IMG/VR virus record: IMGVR_UViG_3300037041_000528
Span: 1 to 26,975 of that record
Reading direction: 5' to 3' (one strand)
Origin: a virus
DNA length: 26,975 nt
In this document: in pieces, positions 1-7,482 of the stretch
How positions within the stretch are numbered: position 1 is the stretch's first letter
Layout: each line of letters opens with the position of its first letter
Notes under the pieces: generated by a model
Told to the model about the DNA's origin: nothing
Database searches by the model: none
What the model saw: only the letters and a program-made list of their open reading frames with translations
Position numbers and translations under genes: made by a program

Positions 1-326
1 AAGTAAGTACAAGAAATTGGACTGCATACAGAAAAAAGTTTGGCAATAGGGAAAACATCCAATACAATGCTACCATAGATGGGGTTGAATTAATTGACGA
101 AGAGTATGAAGAAAATGAATTAGACCCATACAAAGTAGTAAAAATAATTGAACAAGATATGCTTGACCAAAATAATAAATACTTTTATCATTCAAGATTA
201 TTAAATGAACTTATAATAACTGGTGTAAACATTAAACAACTAAGCAGGGAAATTGGGATACCATATACTTCAGTTATACATGCAATAAAAGAATATAGAC
301 AACACTTAAAGCAATGCCTAAAATAG
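1..326 (+). CDS. Helix-turn-helix protein, sigma-70-like, C-terminal part
   Basis: This is the 3' end of a gene that begins before the window; the reading frame is open from base 3 to a TAG at 324-326 (107 visible codons). The last 45 residues resemble a region-4-type helix-turn-helix: a helix containing HSRLLNEL, then LSREIGIPYTSVIHAIKEYR, which has the spacing of a DNA-recognition HTH. Small sigma-like HTH proteins are common just upstream of packaging genes in Bacteroidota phages, where they may control late transcription; that role is inferred here. The middle of the protein is acidic (EEYEEN). The stop lies 13 bases inside the next gene, so the two are probably co-transcribed. It could equally be an ordinary phage HTH regulator with no sigma function. 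Confidence 0.6.
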   Translation, partial: VSTRNWTAYRKKFGNRENIQYNATIDGVELIDEEYEENELDPYKVVKIIEQDMLDQNNKYFYHSRLLNELIITGVNIKQLSREIGIPYTSVIHAIKEYRQHLKQCLK

Positions 327-1333
327 TATACATAAACGAAAGAGATAGTGGTGTAGGTTACCATAGACTGCAGGTACCATTTGCAAACTTAGATGAGGAT
401 TACAAAGACCTAGAAATTAAAGGTACCAATGGTTTTACTTTAGACTTCCACCCTGCACAATTTGACATTGTAGTTTTAAACAGGATGTATAAACACGATG
501 AAGACTATTTACTTAAGGCTAAACAAAGTGGGTGTAAGATTATTTTAGACCTTGATGACTGGATATACCTGCCTGACTACCATTATAAAGATGGTGTTAA
601 AGATAGCATAGTTTTAAAAAGGGTATTAGATGCCATAAGTTATGCCGATGTAATTTGGACTGCAAGTGAATATCTAAAACAATGTTTACAACCATATCAT
701 AATAATATAATTTATGTGCCAAATGGAATTGACTTTGCACAACCTCAGTTCGTGCCACAAAAAAAACAACAAGATAAATATACCATTGGGTGGATAGGTG
801 CCAATAACCACCAATTAGACCTTAAAAAATTAAAGGAACCTTTTACTAAGTTACTTAAAAATAAGAACCATAAGTTATTACTTGGGGGTTACAATGACAC
901 AAGTAAACAATACTACCAACTACTTGAGCAAATTTTTACCTCAGACTTTACAAGGCCAACCAACCAGTACATAAGGGTAGAATGGATGGACATAATGAAT
1001 TATGCAGTAATGTACAATTTAATGGATTGTGCCTTGGCTCCTTTATGCGATGATACCTTTAGTTTATGCAAAAGTAATTTAAAGGTATTAGAAGCAGGTG
1101 CATTTAGTTTACCAATTATCTGCAGTAATGTTGAGCCTTATAAAGAGTTTATAGAGCAAGGCTTAGTACTTACCCCTAAAGGTGATTGGGATGGCGTAAT
1201 GAGAGGGTTAATAAGTAACCCAAAAAAAGGTATAGAACTTGGTGCAAGGTTGCACGATTATGTAAAACAAAAGTATAACATTAAAAAAATAAATAAAATA
1301 AGATATGAGTCTATTATTAGCATTATGGGTTAG
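314..1333 (+). CDS. Glycosyltransferase family 4-like protein
   Basis: A 339-residue protein with the hallmarks of a GT-B fold glycosyltransferase of the GT4 type. Visible marks are the start-of-domain motif YVPNGIDF near residue 136, TIGWIGANNHQLDL near residue 157 at the beginning of the second Rossmann-like domain, and an E-x7-E-like donor site in the stretch LKVLEAGAFSLPIICSNVEP near residue 256. Such enzymes transfer a sugar from a nucleotide-sugar donor; the acceptor cannot be read from the sequence. The length is slightly short for GT4 enzymes but both domains appear present. It overlaps its neighbours on both sides and lies in a cluster with a second glycosyltransferase-like gene and two methyltransferases. 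In phages such enzymes modify DNA, virion proteins or host surface glycans. Confidence 0.75.
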   Translation: MPKIVYINERDSGVGYHRLQVPFANLDEDYKDLEIKGTNGFTLDFHPAQFDIVVLNRMYKHDEDYLLKAKQSGCKIILDLDDWIYLPDYHYKDGVKDSIVLKRVLDAISYADVIWTASEYLKQCLQPYHNNIIYVPNGIDFAQPQFVPQKKQQDKYTIGWIGANNHQLDLKKLKEPFTKLLKNKNHKLLLGGYNDTSKQYYQLLEQIFTSDFTRPTNQYIRVEWMDIMNYAVMYNLMDCALAPLCDDTFSLCKSNLKVLEAGAFSLPIICSNVEPYKEFIEQGLVLTPKGDWDGVMRGLISNPKKGIELGARLHDYVKQKYNIKKINKIRYESIISIMG

Positions 1334-1535
1334 TAGTTTCGCCCTTGGCTTCCATGAATTTTTAACATACATGGTTACAAAGTTTCCTAATAGAAAACTT
1401 AAGAAGCCATTTAGTTGTCCAACTTGTTTATCATTTTGGGCAGGGTTAGGTGCCTCATTAGTAATGCTTGACCCTTTACTTATCTTCTTGCCATTTGTTA
1501 TAACAAAAGTAATTAATAAATATTTATGGAGTTAA
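1305..1535 (+). CDS. Small membrane protein with CxxC motif (DUF1360-like)
   Basis: A 76-residue protein with a hydrophobic N-terminal segment (about residues 3-24) and a second C-terminal hydrophobic segment (about 44-68). Between them lies PFSCPTCLSFWAG, in which Cys38 and Cys41 form a CxxC pair followed by an aromatic pair. That pattern resembles the small DUF1360 family of phage and bacterial membrane proteins, whose function is not known. The start overlaps the glycosyltransferase gene by 29 bases and the end overlaps the next gene by 10 bases, so it is translated as part of the same tight unit. A role in anchoring or assisting a membrane-associated sugar reaction is possible but only inferred from position. 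Confidence 0.6.
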   Translation: MSLLLALWVSSFALGFHEFLTYMVTKFPNRKLKKPFSCPTCLSFWAGLGASLVMLDPLLIFLPFVITKVINKYLWS

Positions 1536-1768
1536 CTAAAATTCAATACGAATTATTACTTGAACCAATAGGCAGGTATAGGTTAACAATGGAGCATAGG
1601 TTTATGGTATATAATGATAACGATATACACATAGCAAATGTATTAAGGGCAGACCTTGGTATAAATACACCATTGCCCAATTGTTCATCTTGTGATGGCT
1701 TAAGGTATAGTGAAGCATTATTTGGGGAATTAAATCAATTAGTAATTAATTATGAGCAAGTACATTAA
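1526..1768 (+). CDS. Hypothetical small protein with CxxC
   Basis: An 80-residue protein that I do not recognise. It contains NCSSCDG near residues 52-58, a CxxC pair that could bind metal, and a mostly helical-looking C-terminal end. No signal peptide or membrane segment is visible. It overlaps the upstream membrane-protein gene by 10 bases and the downstream glycosyltransferase-like gene by 17 bases. This tiling in three different frames, with no gaps, supports it as a real coding sequence. No function can be assigned. Confidence 0.5.
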   Translation: MELTKIQYELLLEPIGRYRLTMEHRFMVYNDNDIHIANVLRADLGINTPLPNCSSCDGLRYSEALFGELNQLVINYEQVH

Positions 1769-2525
1769 AGTTAAGCATTCTGGAAATGCAGGTGACATTA
1801 TCTATAGCCTTAGTAGTATGTACCAATACTGCGAAGAAAATAAGTGTAAGATAGTTTACTATATAAAGATAGGGGTGCCAAGTGGTTTTACAAATGAAAG
1901 CCACCCAGTTGGAGATGTAATGATGAACGATGCAATGTATGACTTTATTGCTCCTTTATTAAAAGCTCAACCATACATTCACGAAGTAATCAAATTAGGC
2001 AAGGATGAAAACATTTTAGTAGACTTTGACTTAGACTTATTTCGCAGAGACTACAAGAATCTAAGTGCAGGTAACATCCAAAACTGGATAGCAAACACAT
2101 ACCACGAATTTAGACCGAACTTAAGTAAGCAATGTTTATTCTTACCTGAGAACATCGGCAACAATTACATCATAGTTAATAGGACTACCCGTTACAATAA
2201 CTTCTTTATAGATTACACCGTCTTAGATAAGTATGATAATGTTTATTTTGTAGGCACTGAGAAGGAGTTTAAGAGACTTTCTATTCACAGTGATAAGATA
2301 ACTCATTTAAAAGTTTCAAACGCTTTAGAGATGGCTCAATACATTGCAGGGTGTAAACTATTCATAGGCGGTCAGAGTTTAGCGTTTAGCATAGCGGAGC
2401 AAATGAAAGTCAAAAGGATTTTAGAGCAATATGTCTACGCTCCGAATGTCATCCCTCAAGGTGGCGAATGGTATACTTTTCACACTGATGAACAATTTAA
2501 AAACATATTAAACAAAGTATTATGA
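1752..2525 (+). CDS. Glycosyltransferase family 9-like protein
   Basis: A 257-residue protein that looks like a reduced GT-B fold enzyme of the heptosyltransferase (GT9) kind. The N-terminus has HSGNAGDIIYSLSSM, matching the GT9 opening in which a GD pair precedes a helix. Near residues 165-220 the protein has DNVYFVGTEKEFKRL followed by LEMAQYIAGCKLFIGGQS and SIAEQMKVKR, resembling the donor-binding half where a conserved glycine-rich loop precedes the HlA-type helix. The canonical D-S-G-x-x-H stretch is replaced by GGQSLAFSIAE, so catalysis or donor choice may differ from the family. It overlaps the upstream gene by 17 bases and the next by 4 (ATGA). A surface-glycan or virion-modifying role is inferred from the neighbouring glycosyltransferase. 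Confidence 0.6.
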   Translation: MSKYIKVKHSGNAGDIIYSLSSMYQYCEENKCKIVYYIKIGVPSGFTNESHPVGDVMMNDAMYDFIAPLLKAQPYIHEVIKLGKDENILVDFDLDLFRRDYKNLSAGNIQNWIANTYHEFRPNLSKQCLFLPENIGNNYIIVNRTTRYNNFFIDYTVLDKYDNVYFVGTEKEFKRLSIHSDKITHLKVSNALEMAQYIAGCKLFIGGQSLAFSIAEQMKVKRILEQYVYAPNVIPQGGEWYTFHTDEQFKNILNKVL

Positions 2526-2740
2526 ACGCAAAAGAAAAAGCATTAGAATTAATTCTTTTTTTTGATAAAATTCAAATTGACTCTGATAAAAATATTGCAT
2601 ATACATTTTACCATTTAGGGATAGATGATAGGAAAAAAATGGCATTAAAAGTTATAGATGAAATATTGGAGGAAATGGGGCGATTAAATATTGTAAATAG
2701 GTTTTGGGAACAAGTAAAAAAAGAAATAGAATTATTATGA
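2522..2740 (+). CDS. Hypothetical small helical phage protein
   Basis: A 72-residue protein. The opening NAKEKALELILFF and the stretch KKMALKVIDEILEEM resemble small proteins often found in Bacteroidota phages, which have an AKEKA..L start and an xxAxxxVDEIL helix; these have no assigned function. It looks almost entirely alpha-helical, and the C-terminus is charged. The start codon overlaps the preceding stop (ATGA at 2522-2525) and its own stop overlaps the start of the methyltransferase gene at 2737, so translation is probably coupled across all three. Confidence 0.55.
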   Translation: MNAKEKALELILFFDKIQIDSDKNIAYTFYHLGIDDRKKMALKVIDEILEEMGRLNIVNRFWEQVKKEIELL

Positions 2741-3387
2741 TAGACGAATACGAAAAAATAGGGAACTCATACAAGAGTAAAGTCTTTGGCAACCCTCAAG
2801 ATATTTACACTGACAACTACTGGAGTACACCGATAAGGTCATCCATTGACGAACAGGTAGGCAATGTAACTGAAAAGAATAAATTAGTTATTGACAATTT
2901 AACCCACATTGAACCCCGAATGTCATTAGAGATAGCATGTAGTCCAGGGATATTACTTGGCGAAATGTCAAACCTTAACTATAAATGTACTGGCATAGAG
3001 GTAGATGAGAAGTATAAACATCAAATTCAAAAGTATAGTAATGGTGCAGAGTTGCACTTTGGATTCTTCCCAGAAGTAACTAAATATTGGGATGCTGAAA
3101 CATTTACAAATATAATAGGGTTAGATGTATTTGAACACATTGAGGATAGTACTGCATTCTTAGAGGAATGCAATAGGCTAATGGTACAAGGTGGCCACCT
3201 TATAATTCAGAGTCCTATTATCCTTGAGGATGGGCAAATGGATGACAAGATGTTTAATGGCCATGAACACATTTGGATATACGGCATAGAAGATTTTAAA
3301 GATTTATTGTTTATAAATGGGTTTAGGTTTTTAAATGTGCAAAGGCATCGAATAGGGCATGAACAAGTAACTGCAATAAAAATATAA
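2737..3387 (+). CDS. Class I SAM-dependent methyltransferase-like protein
   Basis: A 216-residue protein with a Rossmann-type methyltransferase core. SAM-binding motif I is seen in SLEIACSPGILLGEM (about residue 63), followed by an acidic residue ending the second strand in CTGIEVDEKY. The motif IIGLDVFEHIEDSTAFLEE (about residue 127) matches the post-motif region of small-molecule and sugar methyltransferases, and GGHLIIQSP marks strand 5. I start it at the ATG at 2737 because it overlaps the upstream stop as ATGA; an in-frame TTG at 2704 would add 11 residues with no support. The GxGxG loop is degenerate (ACSPG). The substrate is unknown; in this cluster it could methylate a sugar or another small acceptor. 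Confidence 0.65.
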   Translation: MIDEYEKIGNSYKSKVFGNPQDIYTDNYWSTPIRSSIDEQVGNVTEKNKLVIDNLTHIEPRMSLEIACSPGILLGEMSNLNYKCTGIEVDEKYKHQIQKYSNGAELHFGFFPEVTKYWDAETFTNIIGLDVFEHIEDSTAFLEECNRLMVQGGHLIIQSPIILEDGQMDDKMFNGHEHIWIYGIEDFKDLLFINGFRFLNVQRHRIGHEQVTAIKI

Positions 3388-3391
3388 TAAT

Positions 3392-3955
3392 ATGGCTGAA
3401 ACAAGTAAAAGTAGACCAAGGCGAGAGGCCTCAGGTTTTTTTGAAAAGTATGTACAAGGTAAGGTAATTGACATTGGTGTTGGCAGAATAGACACACACG
3501 ATGGTGCCGATGCACTTACCGATTGGTGTGATACTTGGGACAAAGATAACGGCAATGCAGAACTAATGGAAACAGTTCCTGACAATACCTATGACTTAGT
3601 ATATAACTCACACCTGCTTGAGCATTTAGATAGGCCAGAGTTAGCCATTATGAATTGGATGCGTATAACTAAACAAGGTGGCCATTTAATTATGGCAGTT
3701 CCACACCGAGACTTGTATGAGAGAAAGACCAAGATGCCGAGCAAATGGAATTTAGACCATAAGTTTTTTATAATGCCCGACGAACAAACTTTGCCAGATA
3801 CCAGAAGCCTTAAGCATTTAATTGAAGTTGGGTGCAGGAATTTTGATTATGAAATAATTAGCATAGAAACAAATGACACCAGTAATAATAAGCATTTACC
3901 AGAAGAACATGGCAATGGCGAATACCAGATTGAAGCAATTGTAAGGAAGTTATAA
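3392..3955 (+). CDS. Class I SAM-dependent methyltransferase-like protein
   Basis: A 187-residue protein with the core of a methyltransferase of the type found in glycan clusters. VIDIGVGRIDTHDGAD near residue 26 is the SAM-binding strand and loop, and DLVYNSHLLEHLDRPELAI near residue 68 is the strand-4 region with the LEH triad common in type-11 methyltransferases. TKQGGHLIMAVPH near residue 93 is strand 5. It is shorter than full-length enzymes and has little substrate-binding cap. It follows the previous methyltransferase by 4 bases. The two are not close copies but share the H/L-x-x-LEH and GGHL patterns, so they probably act on related acceptors. A function in glycan or nucleotide modification is inferred. 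Confidence 0.65.
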   Translation: MAETSKSRPRREASGFFEKYVQGKVIDIGVGRIDTHDGADALTDWCDTWDKDNGNAELMETVPDNTYDLVYNSHLLEHLDRPELAIMNWMRITKQGGHLIMAVPHRDLYERKTKMPSKWNLDHKFFIMPDEQTLPDTRSLKHLIEVGCRNFDYEIISIETNDTSNNKHLPEEHGNGEYQIEAIVRKL

Positions 3956-3990
3956 ATATTATTTGGCAAAAACAATATAATGTAAGTAAC

Positions 3991-4740
3991 ATGACTACAC
4001 CAAAAAGGTTATTCTTTGACATTGAAACAAGCCCTAACATTGGATTGTTTTGGTCTGCAGGGTTTAAACTAAACATTGCACCCGAAAACATTATAAAAGA
4101 AAGGGCTATAATTTGTATCTGTTACAAATGGCAAGGGCAAGACAAAGTGTATAGTCTGCAATGGGATGCAAAGCAGGATGATAAACGAATGCTAATTGAG
4201 TTCATTAAGATAGCCAATGAATCCGATGAAATGGTAGGACACAATGGAGATAAGTATGATTTGGCATTTATACGAACAAGGTGTTTATTTCATGGCATAG
4301 AAATGTTTCCTTCTTACGATACAATAGACACCCTCAAAAACTCTCGCAGTAAGTTTAGGTTCAACAGTAATAAGTTGGATTACATAGCCCAGTATTTAGG
4401 AGTAGGTCAAAAAATTAAAACTACTTATAATCTTTGGAAGGACATAGTACTTGAAAAGGATAAGGAAGCAATGGCCAATATGGTTGAGTACTGCAAGGTA
4501 GATGTAGAGATATTAGAAAAGGTATACCTTAAAATGCAAGGACACTTTGTACCTAAGTTACATCATGGTATGTTAAATGGTGGTAAGAAGCATTCATGCC
4601 CTGAGTGTGGTGGCACAACCTTATACGTTCATCGTAAAAGGGTAAGTGTAAGTGGGTACCCTAAGTTCCAAATGAAATGTATAACCTGCAATAAATACCA
4701 CACAGTATCAGGCAACAACTTAAAATATTATATTGAATAA
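3991..4740 (+). CDS. DEDDy 3'-5' exonuclease with C-terminal zinc ribbon
   Basis: A 249-residue protein with the three motifs of an RNase H-like 3'-5' exonuclease of the DNA polymerase proofreading type. Exo I is FFDIETSP with Asp10 and Glu12. Exo II is HNGDKYD with Asp90 as the likely ligand. Exo III is YCKVDVE with Tyr167 and Asp171, which places it in the DEDDy class. After the nuclease domain comes an apparent zinc ribbon, with Cys203/Cys206 (CPEC) and Cys230/Cys233 (CITC). No polymerase domain follows, so this is a stand-alone exonuclease. The ribbon probably helps bind nucleic acid. It could act in phage recombination, replication or degradation of host DNA; the sequence does not distinguish these. 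It stands 35 bases after the methyltransferase gene, with nothing recognisable between them. Confidence 0.8.
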   Translation: MTTPKRLFFDIETSPNIGLFWSAGFKLNIAPENIIKERAIICICYKWQGQDKVYSLQWDAKQDDKRMLIEFIKIANESDEMVGHNGDKYDLAFIRTRCLFHGIEMFPSYDTIDTLKNSRSKFRFNSNKLDYIAQYLGVGQKIKTTYNLWKDIVLEKDKEAMANMVEYCKVDVEILEKVYLKMQGHFVPKLHHGMLNGGKKHSCPECGGTTLYVHRKRVSVSGYPKFQMKCITCNKYHTVSGNNLKYYIE

Positions 4741-4742
4741 CT

Positions 4743-4988
4743 ATGTGGATAGAAGTATTTGAACTAACTGCCAGACAAGAAGAAGAAGATTGGTACAACC
4801 TAATTGAATGTAACATAGTTTCAAGGTTCTTTTTTAATATAGATAACTTTGCCAAGTATATAGACTATGATGGTTTTGAATACACCAGTTTTTATAGTTC
4901 TGGCGTAGAATGGATAAGTATATTGAAGTTGGATGAGTTTATTAAACTACATATGAATAAACCAATAGGCGATGAAACAGAGGCCTAA
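4743..4988 (+). CDS. Hypothetical acidic protein
   Basis: An 81-residue acidic protein that I do not recognise. It starts 2 bases after the exonuclease stop, at ATG 4743, and overlaps the following small gene by 17 bases. It is rich in aromatic residues (YDGFEYTSFYSSGVEW) and has a likely alpha/beta make-up without membrane segments. The tight packing supports translation; no function can be proposed. Confidence 0.5.
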   Translation: MWIEVFELTARQEEEDWYNLIECNIVSRFFFNIDNFAKYIDYDGFEYTSFYSSGVEWISILKLDEFIKLHMNKPIGDETEA

Positions 4989-5124
4989 ACATATTACAGA
5001 CCATGACCTATTATGTAGGCAAGAGGAAGGCAAACTACCTGCACCAAAGAAATTACACATACCACAATTTGAATTAGACAACAAACTATTTTTACTATAC
5101 TTAGATATAATTAAACAGAAATAA
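4972..5124 (+). CDS. Hypothetical 50-residue protein
   Basis: A short gene of 50 codons starting at ATG 4972 inside the end of the previous gene and stopping at TAA 5122-5124, one base before the terminase small subunit start. The product begins MKQRPKHITDHDLLCRQEEG and has a proline-containing middle followed by a hydrophobic, probably helical, C-terminus ending DIIKQK. The fit between both neighbours, leaving no gap, is the main evidence. I do not recognise it. Confidence 0.5.
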   Translation: MKQRPKHITDHDLLCRQEEGKLPAPKKLHIPQFELDNKLFLLYLDIIKQK

Positions 5125-5125
5125 A

Positions 5126-5536
5126 ATGGGCAACCTAAGAAACATTAAAAGCGAAGACCATATGCTTCAATTATTTGATTCATATGTAGACACAACCAAA
5201 CATAACCCTATACTTGTACATGACTATGTAGGTGGGGTGGCAAAGGAAGTTCGCATAGAAAAACAAAGGCCTTTAACATTAGAGGGATTCTTTAACTATG
5301 CCTATAATAGAGTGGGTTACATACACCAGTACTTTGATAATAGTGGTAATGCCTATGATGAATATTTGGGCATCTGTTCGCATATTAAAAGAATCATTCG
5401 TCAAGACCAGATTGAGGGTGGCATGGCAGGTATCTATAACCCAAGCATAACCCAAAGGCTAAACAACTTGGTAGAAAGGCAAGAGATGGCCATTAAAGAA
5501 CAACCATTATTCCCTGACGAACCTGCAAAAGATTAA
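5126..5536 (+). CDS. Terminase small subunit (gp3-like DNA-packaging protein)
   Basis: A 136-residue, probably mainly helical protein immediately upstream of the large terminase. The stretch RPLTLEGFFNYAYNRVGYIH and the later EGGMAGIYNPSITQRLNNLV resemble the gp3-type DNA-packaging proteins found in many phages. In those, a helical N-terminal region is followed by the GGmaG.YNp.i..rlngLv signature. The family recognises the packaging start site and loads the large subunit; here the identification rests on this signature and on gene position. The final residues are proline-rich (PLFPDEPAKD) and could contact the large subunit. It is one base downstream of the preceding small gene and 82 bases before terL. 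Confidence 0.7.
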   Translation: MGNLRNIKSEDHMLQLFDSYVDTTKHNPILVHDYVGGVAKEVRIEKQRPLTLEGFFNYAYNRVGYIHQYFDNSGNAYDEYLGICSHIKRIIRQDQIEGGMAGIYNPSITQRLNNLVERQEMAIKEQPLFPDEPAKD

Positions 5537-5618
5537 ACAAAACATAGGATAAGTAATTGATATTCATTAAACGGATGCCAACTGCCCACGGGGTGGAGCC
5601 AAATAAAAGTTAAACAAA
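5537..5618 (+). other. Intergenic segment between terminase subunits with a GC-rich core
   Basis: This 82-base gap holds no convincing gene. Positions about 5572-5602 are clearly richer in G and C than the surroundings and include CCCACGGGGTGG, which can form a short hairpin (CCAC/GTGG). A 12-codon reading frame beginning at ATG 5575 exists but is too short to support. The location between terS and terL is where some phages carry a cos or pac site, so a packaging-signal role is possible but unproven. Confidence 0.3.
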
Positions 5619-6779
5619 ATGTTCAAACGCACAACTGCCATAAACAAATTACTTAAATTATCCAAACGCAAACGGATAGTGCAGGGTGGCACAAGTGCAG
5701 GAAAGACATTTGGTATATTGCCGATACTTGTTGACTATGCAACTAAGAACGCCAAGAGTGAGATAAGTGTAGTAAGTGAAACCATTCCACATTTAAGAAG
5801 GGGTGCCATTAAAGACTTTCTTAAGATAATGGATTGGACTGGCAGGTATATAGATGCCAATTGGAACAAGACTTTACTTACTTACACCTTTGCCAATGGT
5901 TCCTTTATTGAGTTCTTTAGTGCAGACCAAGAGGCAAAGTTAAGGGGGGCAAGAAGGCACATCCTATATATTAATGAGGCCAACAACTTAACCTTTGAAG
6001 CCTACCATCAATTAGCCATAAGAACAAGTAAGCACATCTGGTTGGACTATAACCCAAGCCAAGAGTTCTGGGTGCATAGTGAAGTGCTAAAGGAAGATGA
6101 TGCCGAGTTAATTATTTTAACCTATAAAGACAATGAAAGTTTAAGTGACACCATTATAAAGGACATTGAATCTGCACAAGAAAAGGCTAAGACAAGTACA
6201 TACTGGGATAACTGGTGGAAAGTTTATGGCCTTGGCCAAGTAGGTAGTGTGCAGGGTACAATCTTTAGTAACTGGCAAACCATAGACACCATACCTACCG
6301 AGGCAAGGTTATTAGGCCTTGGCTTAGACTTTGGTTATAGTGTAGACCCAAGTGCTTGTATAGGCATTTACAAGTACAATGATAGTTATATACTGCATGA
6401 GTTAATTTACCAAAAGGAATTAAGTAATAAGAATATCTATGACCTGATACGCAAAGAGCCGACCATGGTCATATGTGATAGTGCAGAACCGAAGTCAATA
6501 GCAGAACTACAAAGTTATGGCCTTAAGTGTATGGGTGCATTGAAAGGAAAGGATTCAATACTACATGGCATACAACTAATTCAACAACAAAACCTTTTAG
6601 TTACCAAGCATAGTACTAACCTTATTAAAGAACTTAGGGGTTATGTGTGGGCAACAGACAAAGACAACAAACCAACTGGCAACCCAGTTGATATAAACAA
6701 CCACCTTATGGATGCCATGCGTTATGGCTTCACCCATATTATACAAGTCCCAGGAATGGGAAAGTACAGAATACGATAA
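5619..6779 (+). CDS. terL: Terminase large subunit
   Basis: A 386-residue two-domain packaging motor. The ATPase domain has Walker A GGTSAGKT at residues 23-30 and Walker B with catalytic glutamate in HILYINEANN near residues 114-123. An adenine- or coupling-type stretch follows, with LDYNPSQEFW near residue 146. The nuclease domain begins near residue 232 with LGLDFGYSVDPSA (first acidic ligand), continues with VICDSAEPKSI near residue 285 and ends with NNHLMDAMRYG near residue 361 (last acidic ligand). All three acidic positions of an RNase H-like terminase nuclease appear present. The length is compact for the family but complete. The stop overlaps the following start as TAATG. Confidence 0.93.
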   Translation: MFKRTTAINKLLKLSKRKRIVQGGTSAGKTFGILPILVDYATKNAKSEISVVSETIPHLRRGAIKDFLKIMDWTGRYIDANWNKTLLTYTFANGSFIEFFSADQEAKLRGARRHILYINEANNLTFEAYHQLAIRTSKHIWLDYNPSQEFWVHSEVLKEDDAELIILTYKDNESLSDTIIKDIESAQEKAKTSTYWDNWWKVYGLGQVGSVQGTIFSNWQTIDTIPTEARLLGLGLDFGYSVDPSACIGIYKYNDSYILHELIYQKELSNKNIYDLIRKEPTMVICDSAEPKSIAELQSYGLKCMGALKGKDSILHGIQLIQQQNLLVTKHSTNLIKELRGYVWATDKDNKPTGNPVDINNHLMDAMRYGFTHIIQVPGMGKYRIR

Positions 6780-7482
6780 TGATTACAATACAAAAATACC
6801 AAGACCTTTACAATGCCATTAAATTAGGTGGCGACAATGATGTACGAACTGCATACAATGTGATGTCAGTAATTACTGGTAAGCCTATAAGCGAATACAA
6901 ACGCATGAAGTGGGTAGACTTTTTAAAAGAGCAGGAAGGCATAACCATCCCTGACATTAGTAGTTTCCCTGACCAATGGGTAACACAATTTGAAGTGCAG
7001 GGTGAAACTTACTTTGTCAATCAGTATATAACCGATTGGAACACTGAGCAGTTTATATCCATGTCAAGCCTTACCAAACAAAAGGAAGCCATTGTAGATA
7101 ACCTGCATTTAATACTTGCTACCTTGTGTTATAAAAAGAAGCATGAAGATATAACAATGACTGAGTTTAATCGCAGGGCAGAAATGTTTAGGGTATACTT
7201 AAATGTAGACATTGCATATCCTATCGGGTTTTTTTTTGCACTTCTTTTACTGAAATTGTCCAAGCCTACCCAATCCTTTTTAACAAAGAAAAAGAAACAG
7301 AAGAAGAAGAAACAGACTTGGATTGGTTCAGTTCTAAATGGGGTTGGTATGCAACGATTGATAAGGTATTTGCAAAAGAAGATAGGTCTAAGTACAACTA
7401 CTACTTCAAAATGAATGCATATGATTTCCTTAACCACCTTTGCTACCTAAAAGACAAGGCAGATAACACACCAAAGAAATGA
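6779..7482 (+). CDS. Conserved phage protein read through a -1 frameshift (possible tail assembly chaperone)
   Basis: The start overlaps the terL stop (TAATG). In frame zero the reading frame runs to 7414 (211 residues), but after residue about 153 it becomes a lysine-rich, low-complexity tail. A -1 shift on the T run at 7229-7237 instead joins it to a frame that ends at 7482. That gives about 234 residues ending with an acidic stretch and DWFSSKWGWYATIDK ... NHLCYLKDK, which looks like a genuine folded C-terminus. The stop of the shifted frame overlaps the next start as ATGA (7479-7482), as elsewhere in this genome. The N-terminal part (FPDQWVTQFEVQG..Y, then NLHLILATLCY) resembles a family seen in Bacteroidota phages next to tail genes. 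A tail assembly chaperone role, where -1 shifting is known in other phages, is inferred. A miscounted homopolymer is the other explanation. Confidence 0.6.
7229..7237 (+). promoter_or_regulatory. Candidate -1 slippery site (nine T)
   Basis: Nine consecutive T residues follow GGG and precede GCA. In frame zero they are read as TTT TTT TTT, so they contain the slippery heptamer T TTT TTT. A -1 slip gives the frame that ends in ATGA overlap with the next gene. Transcriptional slippage on the T run could have the same result. I saw no obvious downstream hairpin or pseudoknot. Confidence 0.5.

Noticed and set aside
3207-3585. Two overlapping - strand frames with cysteine- and histidine-rich products
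   Set aside because: They lie over two methyltransferase genes with clear motifs and have no start context of their own.
7238-7414. Frame-zero lysine-rich tail after the T run as a real domain
   Set aside because: It is low-complexity, while the -1 frame gives a domain-like end whose stop overlaps the next start; the tail may still be made as the unshifted product.
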